Below, one piece after another: positions 28,479 to 38,917 of a stretch of DNA of 64,000 bases. The notes beneath the pieces are model-generated. The model was not told the DNA's origin. It was given only the letters and a program-made list of their open reading frames with translations, and did no database searches. The stretch is taken from NCBI RefSeq assembly GCF_002252505.1, contig NZ_NNRL01000153.1:1-64000 (forward strand). The letters run 5' to 3'. The DNA is from Brucella grignonensis. GTDB lineage: Bacteria > Pseudomonadota > Alphaproteobacteria > Rhizobiales > Rhizobiaceae. Positions within the stretch are counted from its first letter, which is position 1. The number at the start of each line of letters is the position of its first letter. A program made the position numbers and the translations under genes.

Positions 28479-29855
28479 ATGATGACCGTAACCGTTCGTT
28501 TTGCACCGTCTCCGACGGGCTATATTCATATTGGTAACACGCGTACCGCGCTTTCAAACTGGCTTTATGCCAAAAAGAATGGCGGTAGTTTTATTCTGCG
28601 TTACGACGATACCGACGTTGAACGCTCGAAGCAGGAATATGCCGACGCTATTGCGGTTGACCTCGAATGGCTGGGCGTGAAGCCAGACCGTGTTGAATAC
28701 CAGTCAAAGCGCTTCGACGTTTATGCGAAGGCTGTCGAGAAGCTGAAGCAGGCAGGATTGCTTTATGCCTGCTACGAAACAGCCGATGAACTGGAACGCC
28801 GTCGCAGATTGCGATTGGCTCGCCGTCTTCCGCCCGTTTACGGTCGGGAAGCGCTGAAGCTGACCGATGAAGAAAAGGCAGCTTTTGAAGCAGAAGGGCA
28901 TAAGCCGCATTGGCGCTTTCTTCTACCTAATTTCGAGAGCGACCCGTTCGTAACAACGCGCACAGAAGTTCATTGGGACGATCTGGTTCGCGGCCCTCAG
29001 ACAGTCGATCTTGCTTCGATGTCAGACCCTGTTCTCGTTCGTGAAGATGGTACTTATCTTTATACGCTGCCATCGGTTGTTGACGATATTGATCTGGGCG
29101 TCACGCACATCATTCGCGGTGATGATCACGTCACCAATACAGGTGTCCAGATTGCGATTTTCAATGCACTCGGCGCTAAGTCACCTGTGTTTGGGCATCA
29201 TAATCTTCTGACAACAATTTCGGGCGAGGGCCTTTCCAAGCGCTCCGGTGCACTGTCGATCGGCTCGCTGCGCGATAGTGGATATGAGCCAATGTCTGTT
29301 GCGTCTCTTGCCGTACTTATCGGGACTTCCGAAGCGGTTTCCGCTGCTACGGATATGGATGCGCTTGCAGACCGCTTTGACCTTGCCTCTATTTCAAAGT
29401 CATCGGCAAAGTTCGACCCGGCTGAACTTGATACGCTCAATCGGGCATTGTTGCACGAGATGCCGTATGAGAAGGCAGCAGGCCGTCTCGAAGCATTGGG
29501 TATTCATGGTGAGAATGTTGAGCAATTCTGGCTGACTGTACGCGGTAATCTTGAACGATTTAATGATGTTGCTCATTGGTGGCAGATCATCAACGCCGAT
29601 TTGCCTGAAAAGCCTGAACTGTCCGAAGAGGATTCTGCCTTCGTGCGTGAATCACTCACGATGCTACCGGCTGAGCCATGGGACAAACAGACCTGGAAGA
29701 TCTGGACCGATGCTGTGAAAGCAGCAACGGGACGCAAGGGCAAGACACTGTTCATGCCCTTGCGAATAGCTCTTACGGGGCAGGCGCATGGTCCGGAGCT
29801 TGCGGATCTGCTGGTTTTGATTGGTCCGGAAAGAACGAAGAGCCGACTACTCTGA
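28479..29855 (+). CDS. gltX: Glutamate--tRNA ligase
   Basis: This 458-residue class I synthetase has [19 protein letters not shown], where HIGN stands for HIGH, and a KLSKR-type loop in [10 protein letters not shown]. It charges tRNA-Glu. Brucellaceae are known to carry two gltX genes, one of which may act on tRNA-Gln; which one this is cannot be told here. It lies 8 bases after nadE. Its last 83 bases overlap a convergent lipoprotein gene. Confidence 0.95.
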   Translation: MMTVTVRFAPSPTGYIHIGNTRTALSNWLYAKKNGGSFILRYDDTDVERSKQEYADAIAVDLEWLGVKPDRVEYQSKRFDVYAKAVEKLKQAGLLYACYETADELERRRRLRLARRLPPVYGREALKLTDEEKAAFEAEGHKPHWRFLLPNFESDPFVTTRTEVHWDDLVRGPQTVDLASMSDPVLVREDGTYLYTLPSVVDDIDLGVTHIIRGDDHVTNTGVQIAIFNALGAKSPVFGHHNLLTTISGEGLSKRSGALSIGSLRDSGYEPMSVASLAVLIGTSEAVSAATDMDALADRFDLASISKSSAKFDPAELDTLNRALLHEMPYEKAAGRLEALGIHGENVEQFWLTVRGNLERFNDVAHWWQIINADLPEKPELSEEDSAFVRESLTMLPAEPWDKQTWKIWTDAVKAATGRKGKTLFMPLRIALTGQAHGPELADLLVLIGPERTKSRLL

Positions 29856-30492
29856 CTTTCGAACTTTCCGTGTAGGTTCGCTCCGTTGGCGGCGTAGTCG
29901 CTGCCGGAGCAACATAAGCAGCCGGTTGTACCTTTGGAAGAGCCGTGGGCACATAGCCTGTTTCCGGCGCTTCATATGCTGGCACAACGAAATCTTCCAC
30001 CGGCTCGCTCACCGCTTTCGCGACTTTAGCGTAATCCTGTTTCGGTGCCTTCTTCGCGGATGGCTTCTTTGGAGCAGCCTTTTGCATTTTCCGAGCTGGC
30101 ATCCAGTTTGCAGAACACGCCTGCACAAATCTGCCTGCGTGAGGTCTGCCAGCAAGTGTGGCGTTCAGCTCCGCAACCCGGCCTTCAAGTGTATTAATCT
30201 CCGATTGAAGTTTTTCGGCTCTCGTCTTGAGGCGTATGCAAGCGGAAGATTTACTTGCTGAAATGCCAATACAACTTTGTTTTGCCATCTCAGTGCGCGT
30301 TCGAGAAAGTTCATCTTTGTTGCGATCAAGCTTTGCTTTTGTAGAAGTTATATTATTTGTTAAACGTGCTTTATCTTTAGGGCTGCATTGCTGTATTGGT
30401 TGCGTTGTTGTGCATCCAGCAATCAGCGCTGCGGTCGCTATTAACGTCACCAGAGATGATACACGAAAAAAATTCTTATTAGAAACCATCAT
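29773..30492 (-). CDS. Lipoprotein with coiled coil, unknown function
   Basis: This 239-residue protein has a lipoprotein signal ending in ALIAGC (Cys27). A coiled coil follows at about 40-110 ([20 protein letters not shown], later [18 protein letters not shown]). Then comes a Lys/Pro-rich linker and a C-terminal tail [17 protein letters not shown] that resembles the tails of DUF2865 proteins. I recognise no named family. Its final 28 codons lie over the end of gltX on the other strand. Confidence 0.75.
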   Translation of the reverse strand: MMVSNKNFFRVSSLVTLIATAALIAGCTTTQPIQQCSPKDKARLTNNITSTKAKLDRNKDELSRTRTEMAKQSCIGISASKSSACIRLKTRAEKLQSEINTLEGRVAELNATLAGRPHAGRFVQACSANWMPARKMQKAAPKKPSAKKAPKQDYAKVAKAVSEPVEDFVVPAYEAPETGYVPTALPKVQPAAYVAPAATTPPTERTYTESSKVRVVGSSFFPDQSKPADPQAPDHAPAP

Positions 30493-30555
30493 AGAACAAG
30501 CCCGTCCCGTTGTCCGTATGGGGATTGTTATATGTTACAATTAAAAAATCATAAA

Positions 30556-30594
30556 CGCCAAGTATGTTTATTCATACTTGGCGATTTTTATTTA
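30556..30594. terminator. Hairpin terminator downstream of maeB
   Basis: CGCCAAGTATG and CATACTTGGCG pair around TTTATT (30556-30583), followed by ATTTTTATTT on the plus strand and TTTATGATTTTTT on the minus strand. It ends maeB on the minus strand. On the plus strand no gene reads toward it except possible read-through. Confidence 0.85.
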
Positions 30595-30632
30595 ATGGTA
30601 TTATCTATATTAAAGTAAAAGCTTATTTAGCT

Positions 30633-32954
30633 CTATCTTTTTACTTCACCGGAACGTTGAAGTGCTTCAACAACCGCAAGCGCAGTCATATTAACCACGC
30701 CGCGCGATGTAACCGATGGTGTAAGGATATGGGCGGGGCGTGCTGCTCCAAGCAGGATCGGACCGACATGCAGTGCATCGGTAACGGTCTTGACTACGTT
30801 CAGCGTAATATTTGCGGCATCAAGATTGGGGAAGACCAGAAGATTAGCTTCCCCTTTGAGGCGAGAATTCGGGAATACGCGATCACGCAGAGCTTGTGAC
30901 AGCGCCGAGTCACCATGCATTTCGCCATCAGATTCAAGTTCTGGTGCTTTTTCAGCAAGGATTGCTGCCGCCCGACGCATTTTTTCAGCACTTGCCGACT
31001 CTTTCGAACCAAAGTTCGAGTGTGAAACAAGGGCTGCTTTTGGTTCAATGCCAAAGCGGCTGATTTCTTTTGCCGCCAAAATTGCCATTTCCGCAATTTC
31101 TTCGGCTTCCGGTTCAACGCTGACATAAGTATCGGTGAGGAATAGCGCACCGCGCTGCGAAATAAGCAGGCTCAGTGCAGAATAATCGCTGATGCCCGGC
31201 AGTTTGCCGATGATTTGCTTTACAACGCGCATGTGGCGTTCAAAACGTCCTTCCAGACCGCAGATCATAGCTTCCGCTTCATCACGCATGACAGCGAGCG
31301 CTGCAATTGCGGTTGAATTGGTACGAACGATTGTGCGTGCTGCCTCAGGCGTTACACCCTGACGACCGGTGTAGGACAAATACAGATCAACATAGTCGCG
31401 GTAGCGTGGATCATCCTCCGGGTTGATGAGATCGAAATCCTTGCCCGGACGAATTTTCAAACCGTAGCGCTGAAGGCGTGTTTCGATAACATGCGGACGG
31501 CCGACCAAGATTGGCAGCGCGATGCGTTCTTCAATCACCACCTGTGCAGCACGCAATACGCGTTCATCTTCACCATCAGCGTAAATCACGCGCATTGGCT
31601 TGCTCTGCGCGCGTGCTGCAGCGAAGACCGGCTTCATTATGAGACCGGAGCGGAAGACGAAGCGGTTCAGCCTGTCCATATAGGCTTCCCAATCGTCGAT
31701 TGGGCGCGTGGCTACACCGCTCTCCATCGCAGCCTTGGCGACTGCGGGAGCAATGCGCAGGATCAAACGCTGATCGAATGGCGATGGGATAATGTGGTCT
31801 GGTCCGAATGTCGGTGTATCACCTGAATAGGCGCGGGCGGCTACGTCTGAAGGTTCTTCGCGTGCAAGTGCTGCAATGGCACGAACTGCTGCAAGCTTCA
31901 TTTCTTCATTGATGGCTGTTGCACCGACATCGAGCGCACCACGGAAAATATATGGGAAGCAGAGAACGTTGTTGACCTGGTTTGGATAATCCGACCGTCC
32001 GGTACAAATCATGGCGTCAGCGCGTGCTTCACGGGCGGCTTCCGGCATGATTTCCGGATTTGGGTTTGCAAGCGCCATGATAAGTGGCTTGTCCGCCATC
32101 TGCTTGAGCAGTTCAGGCTTGAGAACACCTGCTGCTGAAAGTCCAAGGAACACATCGGCGCCGCCAATGACATCCGCGAGTACGCGTGCGTCAGTCTTCT
32201 GCGCGTAAATTTCCTTCCAGCGATCCATAAGAGTGTTACGGCCTTCATAGACCACACCCTCGAGATCGCAGACCCAGATATTCTCGCGCTTGGCGCCGAG
32301 ATTAACGAGGAGATTAAGGCAGGCGAGTGCTGCCGCACCGGCACCTGACGTTACGATCTTTGCGTCTTCGATCTTCTTGCCAGCAAGTTCCAGACCATTG
32401 AGCACTGCCGCAGCGACAATGATCGCCGTTCCGTGCTGATCGTCATGGAAAACCGGGATGTTCATTTTGGCACGGAGCTGCTCTTCAACTTCGAAGCACT
32501 CAGGTGCTTTGATGTCTTCGAGGTTGATGCCGCCAAAGGTCGGCTCCAGAGCAGAAACCACATCCACAATGCGTTCGATCTCGTGAGCGTCGATTTCGAT
32601 ATCGAAAACATCGATATCAGCAAATTTCTTGAAGAGGACGGCCTTGCCCTCCATTACCGGCTTGGATGCGAGCGCGCCGATATTGCCAAGACCGAGAACG
32701 GCAGTGCCGTTGGAAACGACAGCGACCAGATTGCCGCGCGCCGTATATTCGGCAGCAGCGGCTGGATCTTCATGGATCGCCAGGCAAGGGGCCGCGACGC
32801 CAGGCGAGTAGGCAAGCGCAAGATCGCGCTGATTGCCGAGCGGTTTTGTGGCCTGAATTTCCAGCTTACCGGGCTTTGGATAGCGGTGGAAAAACAGCGC
32901 CGCTTCGTCAAAATCTGAACGCGTGGAAGTGGAGGGGGTCTTTTTGTTGGTCAT
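30633..32954 (-). CDS. maeB: NADP-dependent malic enzyme with C-terminal phosphotransacetylase-like domain
   Basis: This protein of about 773 residues has a malic enzyme N-terminal domain (about 15-160; [25 protein letters not shown]), a NAD(P)-binding domain (about 165-430; [15 protein letters not shown]) and a PTA-like domain (about 440-773) without likely acetyltransfer activity. It decarboxylates malate to pyruvate, making NADPH. The start MTNKKTPS at 32954 is preferred; an upstream frame of 20 codons has no similarity. Confidence 0.95.
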   Translation of the reverse strand: MTNKKTPSTSTRSDFDEAALFFHRYPKPGKLEIQATKPLGNQRDLALAYSPGVAAPCLAIHEDPAAAAEYTARGNLVAVVSNGTAVLGLGNIGALASKPVMEGKAVLFKKFADIDVFDIEIDAHEIERIVDVVSALEPTFGGINLEDIKAPECFEVEEQLRAKMNIPVFHDDQHGTAIIVAAAVLNGLELAGKKIEDAKIVTSGAGAAALACLNLLVNLGAKRENIWVCDLEGVVYEGRNTLMDRWKEIYAQKTDARVLADVIGGADVFLGLSAAGVLKPELLKQMADKPLIMALANPNPEIMPEAAREARADAMICTGRSDYPNQVNNVLCFPYIFRGALDVGATAINEEMKLAAVRAIAALAREEPSDVAARAYSGDTPTFGPDHIIPSPFDQRLILRIAPAVAKAAMESGVATRPIDDWEAYMDRLNRFVFRSGLIMKPVFAAARAQSKPMRVIYADGEDERVLRAAQVVIEERIALPILVGRPHVIETRLQRYGLKIRPGKDFDLINPEDDPRYRDYVDLYLSYTGRQGVTPEAARTIVRTNSTAIAALAVMRDEAEAMICGLEGRFERHMRVVKQIIGKLPGISDYSALSLLISQRGALFLTDTYVSVEPEAEEIAEMAILAAKEISRFGIEPKAALVSHSNFGSKESASAEKMRRAAAILAEKAPELESDGEMHGDSALSQALRDRVFPNSRLKGEANLLVFPNLDAANITLNVVKTVTDALHVGPILLGAARPAHILTPSVTSRGVVNMTALAVVEALQRSGEVKR

Positions 32955-33422
32955 TATCGCATCGCTTTCCGGTTCATACGCGCAGCCGAGGGAGGAAGCC
33001 ACGCAGTGACGCAAATTTGCGTCCTTTGAGCCATTATCGTTCTTATCTCAAACTATCAAATCACTATAGGCTCGATTCCAAGAAGCAGTTATTCCACAGC
33101 CGCAGGGTATTACAAATGAAACCGCTTCTTTTATGGCGGTAGACATGCCACCAAGCGATCCCACCAATCAACTGGATTTTGGTTGACGCGCGGAAATGTC
33201 CACCTGTTCCAAGCCTTTTGCGCCCTCCATGTGATGGCAGGCTTTATTTTGCGATAAAAATCAGGGGAGGTTAAACAATAAGCGGCGCATGGCCGACAGT
33301 TCTAATATCAGAATTATTATATAAGACTATACTTTAATAGCTAACTATATTGAACTGTTTCGCCGGATTTTGAGAGGAATATACTTAGTAAAATTCAGTA
33401 AACAATTTTAAGGTTATGTGTC
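32955..33422. other. Divergent intergenic region maeB / citrate synthase homologue
   Basis: No gene is visible in 468 bases. The right part (33290-33420) is very A/T-rich and probably holds the promoter of the downstream gene. I see no repeat of the families found elsewhere. Confidence 0.4.
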
Positions 33423-34514
33423 ATGAACGCCGGTCTTGAAGATGTGGTCGCAGCTGAGACTATTCTATCAGATGTCGATGGTCTCTTGGGGAAACTTATC
33501 ATTCGTGGACGGTCACTCGACAGCCTTGTGCCTCACACTCGCGTTGAGGATTGCATTGAATTATTATGGAATGGCTTTTTTGATGATTTTCCCAAGGGGG
33601 GTGAGCTTCAGCGCGCATTGGGCGAAGCACGCGCTCAAATCTTCCATCATACGGACGCCATTGATGATGAGCTTTTGGATTTACAGCCCATTGAGGCGGT
33701 TCGTGCGCTTATAGCAAGAATCCCGGATGGTGACGATCTTACGGCAGCTCTGTATATGGTCGCCGCACCCGCCGTTTTTACGCCAGCTATCATGCGTGCA
33801 AAACGCGGCAGGCAGATGGTTTCACCTGATCCATCCCTTCCACATAGCGTTGATATTCTGCGCATGGCGAATGTTCGGATGCCTGAAGAGCACGATGTTC
33901 AAGCTTTGGATAGTTATCTCGTCTCAGTTTCGGATCATGGCTTAAACGCGTCGACCTTCGCTGCACGCGTCGTAGCATCGACCCAAGCCGGAATGACATC
34001 TTCGATTCTGGCCGCCATCGGCGCTTTGAAAGGGCCGCTGCATGGCGGAGCTCCGGCTCCTGTCCTTGATATGCTGGACGCTATAGGGAAGGCGGATAAT
34101 GCCAAACAATGGCTGCAAGATGCAATTTCCAGAGGCGAACGGTTGATGGGATTTGGCCATCGTGTTTATCAAGTTCGTGATCCGCGTGCCGACGCTATTA
34201 AGGCTGCTCTTCTGCGCGTTCTGGAGAACAAGAATAAGGATGAAAGCCGTTTGATGCTGGCCGAAGCTGTTGAGGCCGCAGCGATTTCTGCGTTGGCAAA
34301 CCACAAGCCAGACCGTTCACTTAAAACCAATGTCGAATTCTACACCGCCCTTCTTCTTGAGCAGCTGCATTTTCCGCGTGAGGCCTTTACCTGCGTATTT
34401 GCTATGGGCCGGGCAATGGGCTGGGCCGCGCATTGTCGCGAGCAGATAAAGGAAAATAAACTCATTCGACCCAAGTCAACTTACATAGGTCCGAAACTGG
34501 AACTGGTAAGTTAA
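33423..34514 (+). CDS. Citrate synthase family protein (CitA-like, Asp-to-Glu active site)
   Basis: This 363-residue protein has the citrate/methylcitrate synthase fold with the two catalytic histidines: His207 in GPLHGGAP and His246 in GFGHRVYQVRDPRA. The third catalytic residue, Asp in NVDFYSG of classical enzymes, is Glu305 (NVEFYTA). Such CitA-like proteins occur beside the main citrate synthase in several bacteria. The reaction may be citrate or methylcitrate formation at reduced rate, or another acyl-CoA condensation. No prp genes are nearby, so a methylcitrate role is not supported by context. Confidence 0.88.
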   Translation: MNAGLEDVVAAETILSDVDGLLGKLIIRGRSLDSLVPHTRVEDCIELLWNGFFDDFPKGGELQRALGEARAQIFHHTDAIDDELLDLQPIEAVRALIARIPDGDDLTAALYMVAAPAVFTPAIMRAKRGRQMVSPDPSLPHSVDILRMANVRMPEEHDVQALDSYLVSVSDHGLNASTFAARVVASTQAGMTSSILAAIGALKGPLHGGAPAPVLDMLDAIGKADNAKQWLQDAISRGERLMGFGHRVYQVRDPRADAIKAALLRVLENKNKDESRLMLAEAVEAAAISALANHKPDRSLKTNVEFYTALLLEQLHFPREAFTCVFAMGRAMGWAAHCREQIKENKLIRPKSTYIGPKLELVS

Positions 34515-34583
34515 GACATAGGTAGGAATAGCCAATTTCATTGATTGATACGGGTGGTCCGCAGTTTCTTTCGGCACTCCCAA

Positions 34584-34619
34584 AGAGGCGCGAAACTTCC
34601 AGTTTCGCGCCTCTTTTTT
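34584..34619 (+). terminator. Strong intrinsic terminator after the citrate synthase homologue
   Basis: A 13-bp perfect stem, AGAGGCGCGAAAC (34584-34596) with GTTTCGCGCCTCT (34602-34614), is followed by TTTTTC. Confidence 0.95.
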
Positions 34620-34703
34620 CGTCGTCATATGTTTGTGACATGAATCGGGTTTTCTGCGCTCAAATCCGGGTTGCCCCAAGGTTGCCAATGGAAGGACAAC
34701 CAA

Positions 34704-35561
34704 ATGAGCGAAGATCAGATCGAGCCAAAGCAATTCCGCACTCTATTCATCTCGGATGTGCATCTTGGCTCTAAAGCGGCACAGGCCGAACTTTTGCTGG
34801 ATTTTCTGCGTTGTCATGAGGCGGAAACAATCTATCTGGTTGGAGACATCGTTGATGGCTGGCGCCTGCGACGCAACTGGCATTGGCCGCAAGAGCATAA
34901 CGACGTGGTTCAGAAGCTTCTGCGCAAGAGCCGCAAAGGCGCGACTATCATCTATATTGCCGGCAATCATGACGAGTTCCTGCGCAATTTCCAGGGTACG
35001 CATTTTGGTGGCATTGAAGTCATGAACCGGGCCATCCACGAAACTGCAGATGGCCGCAAGTTTCTTGTCATCCATGGCGATCAGTTTGATGTGGTGGTAC
35101 GCAATGCACGCTTCATCGCCTATCTCGGTGATTGGGCTTACGATACGGCAATCTGGATCAACACAGTGATGAGCCGTGTCCGCGCCATGTTCGGATTGCG
35201 ATATTGGTCATTCTCGGCCTGGGCCAAGTTTCGCGTCAAAAAGGCAGTCAACTTCATTGGCAATTTCGAAGACGTTGTTTCGGAAGAAGCGCAGCGTATC
35301 GGGGTGGATGGCGTGATCTGCGGTCATATTCATCACGCAACCATCGAGAAGTTGAATGGTGTTGAATATATCAATACGGGCGATTGGGTCGAAAGCTGTA
35401 CAGCAGTCGTTGAGCATTTCGATGGTCGTATGGAGTTGCTGGAGTGGACAGAGCGCCTTGGTCAGCGACCATCGCTTCCTGCCGTTCAGGAAGGCAATAC
35501 GGGCGGCAGGATAATCAGAATTCCGCGAGCCGCAAGCAAAGCAGTGAACGGAAACCGATGA
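34704..35561 (+). CDS. UDP-2,3-diacylglucosamine diphosphatase-like metallophosphoesterase
   Basis: This 285-residue calcineurin-like phosphatase shows SDVHLGSKAAQAE, VGDIVDGW, AGNHDEFLRNF, VIHGDQFD and CGHIHHATIE, a complete dimetal set. It belongs to the group annotated as UDP-2,3-diacylglucosamine diphosphatase (LpxH-like), but the WAYDTAIWINTVMSRVRAM insert marks a subgroup usually paired with a glycosyltransferase, as here. The start at 34704 has GGAAGGA upstream. The stop overlaps the start of the GT4 gene by four bases. Confidence 0.88.
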   Translation: MSEDQIEPKQFRTLFISDVHLGSKAAQAELLLDFLRCHEAETIYLVGDIVDGWRLRRNWHWPQEHNDVVQKLLRKSRKGATIIYIAGNHDEFLRNFQGTHFGGIEVMNRAIHETADGRKFLVIHGDQFDVVVRNARFIAYLGDWAYDTAIWINTVMSRVRAMFGLRYWSFSAWAKFRVKKAVNFIGNFEDVVSEEAQRIGVDGVICGHIHHATIEKLNGVEYINTGDWVESCTAVVEHFDGRMELLEWTERLGQRPSLPAVQEGNTGGRIIRIPRAASKAVNGNR

Positions 35562-36619
35562 AGAAGCTGGTCATCGTCACCGACGCCTGGCATCCGCAAG
35601 TGAATGGCGTTGTAAGAACACTGGCGAAATGCTGCGAGCTGATGACCGAACGTGGTTATGAAGTTATTGTCATCTCGCCACAGGATTACCGTTCGGTTCC
35701 CTGCCCAACCTATCCGGAAATTCGTCTGGCATTGACAACGCCCCCGGCCTTTCGGCGAAAGCTGGCACGCTTAAACCCTGACTATGTACACATCGCGACA
35801 GAAGGCCCGCTTGGCTTTATGGCACGACGCGCCTGTATCAAAATGGGGTGGAGCTTCACTACAAGTTTCCATACCCGGTTTCCCGAATATCTTCGGGATC
35901 GATTTCCTATTCCGCCAAAGTGGACCTATGCGTTTCTGCGTCGTTTCCATAATGCAGCATCGCACACACTGGTCCCAACCCAATCGATTCTGGACGATTT
36001 GCAGGGGCGTGGCTTTACCGGGCTGGAGCTTTGGACGCGGGGTGTTGATCGCACGCTGTTTCATCCACGCGATGATGTTGTGAGGGAGTTGCCCCAGCCT
36101 GTCTTTATCTGTGTCGGCCGTGTAGCAACTGAAAAGAATCTGCCAGCGTTTCTGGAACTTGATTTGCCTGGAACAAAGCTGATCGTAGGGGACGGCCCGG
36201 CTTTAGACGACTTGAAATCACGTTTTCCGAAGGCTGTCTTTGTTGGTAAGAAAGAGGGAAAAGATCTGGCGCGCATCTATGCATCGGCAGATATTTTCGT
36301 ATTTCCAAGCAGAACAGATACATTTGGTCTGGTTCTGCTTGAGGCGATTTCATCGGGCCTGCCTGTTGCGGCATTTCCCGTACCAGGTTCTGCCGACGTT
36401 ATTGGTGCCACCAGGGCCGGTATTCTTTCTGATGATCTGCATCAAGCATGTCTGCAGGCGCTTGAAATGCCAACCTTTGATCCGGCCGAAGTGCTTAAAC
36501 CTTTTACATGGAAGGCCTGTGCAGACATTCTCGAAAACGTGCTCTCGTCAACAAAGAGTGTCGCACAGCCAATAAACAAGCTAGATAATCAGCCCCAGAC
36601 GGTTGCTTCGGGCGGATAA
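35558..36619 (+). CDS. GT4 family glycosyltransferase (MgtA/SqdX-like)
   Basis: This 353-residue GT-B fold enzyme has an N-terminal half starting KLVIVTDAWHPQVNGVVRTL, typical of alpha-mannosyl/glucosyl transferases acting on diacylglycerol or lipid acceptors. The C-terminal donor domain ends in the EX7E-like motif within SRTDTFGLVLLEAISSGLPVAAF. The ATG overlaps the phosphatase stop (ATGA), so the two act in one pathway, probably envelope glycolipid synthesis (inference). Its last 31 bases overlap the convergent epimerase gene. Confidence 0.9.
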   Translation: MKKLVIVTDAWHPQVNGVVRTLAKCCELMTERGYEVIVISPQDYRSVPCPTYPEIRLALTTPPAFRRKLARLNPDYVHIATEGPLGFMARRACIKMGWSFTTSFHTRFPEYLRDRFPIPPKWTYAFLRRFHNAASHTLVPTQSILDDLQGRGFTGLELWTRGVDRTLFHPRDDVVRELPQPVFICVGRVATEKNLPAFLELDLPGTKLIVGDGPALDDLKSRFPKAVFVGKKEGKDLARIYASADIFVFPSRTDTFGLVLLEAISSGLPVAAFPVPGSADVIGATRAGILSDDLHQACLQALEMPTFDPAEVLKPFTWKACADILENVLSSTKSVAQPINKLDNQPQTVASGG

Positions 36620-37569
36620 ACCAGAGCGCCATCGTAATGAAGGCCGGGAACGCGATCCTGTGCCAGAAGCAGTGGACCATCAAGGTCAACCACATTGGCT
36701 TTTTGTGCGAGCAATACGGCAGGCGCCATCCCCAGCGATGTGCCAACCATGCAACCGACCATGACCTGCAAGCCAAGCGATATCGCTTTTTCTCGCATGA
36801 TCAATCCTTCAGTCAGCCCTCCAGCCTTATCCAGCTTGATATTCACGGCATCGTAGCGTTTTGCGAGGTCTTCGAGGCCCTCAGACGTGTGCACACTCTC
36901 ATCAGCACAGATGATCACCGGACGGGTGATGCGGCTCAGAATGTCGTCTTTGCCAGCAGGTAGGGGTTGCTCGATCAAAACCACACCTGCTTTAGCTGCC
37001 GCTGCCATGTTTTCTTCGATATTCGCATCCGTCCAGCCTTCGTTTGCATCGATGATGATGCGGCTGTTTGGGGCGGCATTCGCAACGGCATGGATACGTT
37101 CAATATCGTTATCACCACCCATCTTGACCTTAATCAGCGGGTAATGCGCGACTTTTGCTGTGGAAACTGACATTTCCTCTGGTGTGCCAAGCGACACCGT
37201 AATCGCTGTCTCAAGTGCGCGTGTTGGCGTCTCGAGCATATCAGCAACGCTTTTACCGGACTGCTTTGCTTCCAGATCCCAAAGCGCGCAATCAACCGCA
37301 TTGCGTGCTGCACCCGCAGGCATAATTGTCTGGATATCCTGACGCGTCGCACCGCTCTCGATAGCATCGCGAACGGATTCAATCTGTGCACTTACGCTTT
37401 CGATCGATTCGCCATAACGGGCATAAGGAACACACTCACCGCGTCCCAACCGGCCATCCCGGCCAATCTCGCAGACAACCACCAAGGCTTCGGTCTTGGA
37501 GCCACGGGAGATTGTGAATTTCCCAGCGATGGGATAGCGTTCATGAATGATTTTCAAGCTATTGTGCAT
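36589..37569 (-). CDS. Dipeptide epimerase (enolase superfamily, L-Ala-D/L-Glu epimerase type)
   Basis: This 326-residue muconate-lactonising-like enzyme has acid/base lysines in IKVKMGG and NIKLDKAGGL, and metal ligands in IIDANEGW, IEQPLP and CADESVH. It ends in VGCMVGTSLGM. Members epimerise L-Ala-D-Glu from peptidoglycan turnover. The family's capping domain is N-terminal. The gene converges with the GT4 gene and overlaps its end. Confidence 0.88.
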   Translation of the reverse strand: MHNSLKIIHERYPIAGKFTISRGSKTEALVVVCEIGRDGRLGRGECVPYARYGESIESVSAQIESVRDAIESGATRQDIQTIMPAGAARNAVDCALWDLEAKQSGKSVADMLETPTRALETAITVSLGTPEEMSVSTAKVAHYPLIKVKMGGDNDIERIHAVANAAPNSRIIIDANEGWTDANIEENMAAAAKAGVVLIEQPLPAGKDDILSRITRPVIICADESVHTSEGLEDLAKRYDAVNIKLDKAGGLTEGLIMREKAISLGLQVMVGCMVGTSLGMAPAVLLAQKANVVDLDGPLLLAQDRVPGLHYDGALVYPPEATVWG

Positions 37570-37630
37570 GGATATGCCTTTAAGGACGCAGTATTTCGGT
37601 CGTGCAACGACTCGTATAAGAGGTTAGGCC

Positions 37631-38806
37631 ATGTTGACCGACGCTGCCGACAAAGCAAGTACTGCCGCCAATGTCGCGCCAAAGATTGATTTGGCCGAGC
37701 ATGATGGTGCACGTCTTATCAGCCTGAGTGGACGTTGGATTTCGCAAAGCGTCAGCATTATCGATAAGAAGATGCGTGAGCTAGAAAAAGTCGGTGGTTC
37801 ACAAGCCGTTATCATCGATGCAACGGATGTGGCGGGACTTGATACTGCTGGTGCATGGCTGATTGAACGGCTGCGCCAAAGACTATTGTCTCAAGAGATA
37901 GATGTTCGTCTGGAAGGCGTTAAACCGGCCTGGCTTCCTCTGATGAAAGAAGTCGGCGATTCTGTTGTGCGAACTTTGGATGTGCCTCAGACGAAGAAGC
38001 CATTCTTCATCATCTCAATGCTGGAATCCGTCGGCCGGGGCGTTGCTGCCATCTATGAAGACTTCCTGATGGCGATGCATATTCTGGGTGCCACTATTCG
38101 TGGCGCACAGCTGAAAGCAGGACGCGGAACCGGCATTCCAATTCCTGCAATCGTCAAGCAGATGGACCGGATGGGTGTGGGAGCAATCCCGATCATCATC
38201 CTCATGTCAACGATTGTAGGCGCCATTATTGCACAGCAGGGCGCGTTTCAGCTTCGCTATTTCGGAGCTGAAATTTTTGTTGTCGATCTGGTTGGCATTC
38301 TGGTTCTGCGCGAACTCGGGGTTCTTTTGACTGCCATCATGATTGCGGGTCGATCGGGCAGTGCGATTACGGCTGAAATTGGCTCGATGAAAATGCGTGA
38401 GGAAACTGACGCGCTCACCGTTATCGGACTTAATCCGGTAGGTGTTCTTGTCTTTCCGCGGCTTGTCGCTCTGGTAGTGATTTTGCCGCTTCTGACAATC
38501 ATTGCAGATTTGGCTGCCTTGATTGGCGCAGCCGCTGTCGCATGGTTTTATTCGAATATTTCGCCAGAGGCTTTCATCAGTCGTCTGCATGATGCGGTGG
38601 CACTCAACACCTATTTCGCCGGCCTCATTAAAGCGCCTTTCATGGCCATGATCATCGGTATTCTTGCCTCAGTTGAAGGCATGAAAGTTGGCGGTAGCGC
38701 AGAATCACTTGGCCGCCGAGTGACTGCTTCGGTGGTGAAGGCAATCTTCGTTGTGATCGTTGTCGACGGCATGTTTGCCATGTTCTACGCAGCTATTGAT
38801 TTCTAA
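37631..38806 (+). CDS. mlaE: Mla-type lipid ABC transporter permease with N-terminal STAS domain
   Basis: This 391-residue protein has an N-terminal STAS/MlaB-like domain (about 20-120; AVIIDATDVAGLDTAGAWL) fused to an MlaE permease (about 130-391) with five to six helices and the signature ELGVLLTAIMIAGRSGSAITAE-like region around residues 235-262. The family moves phospholipids between membranes. It opens an operon with an ATPase, an MCE protein and a lipoprotein. Confidence 0.93.
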   Translation: MLTDAADKASTAANVAPKIDLAEHDGARLISLSGRWISQSVSIIDKKMRELEKVGGSQAVIIDATDVAGLDTAGAWLIERLRQRLLSQEIDVRLEGVKPAWLPLMKEVGDSVVRTLDVPQTKKPFFIISMLESVGRGVAAIYEDFLMAMHILGATIRGAQLKAGRGTGIPIPAIVKQMDRMGVGAIPIIILMSTIVGAIIAQQGAFQLRYFGAEIFVVDLVGILVLRELGVLLTAIMIAGRSGSAITAEIGSMKMREETDALTVIGLNPVGVLVFPRLVALVVILPLLTIIADLAALIGAAAVAWFYSNISPEAFISRLHDAVALNTYFAGLIKAPFMAMIIGILASVEGMKVGGSAESLGRRVTASVVKAIFVVIVVDGMFAMFYAAIDF

Positions 38807-38917
38807 CCCGCTGGGTCGAAAGTTTTATGGGGTCTTTCGGACACAGTCGCGGACAAATCCGAATTAGCGCGGTCCCGAGCGGTTCAGTCGAATCGCAAGC
38901 TCGGTTAAAGAATACAT

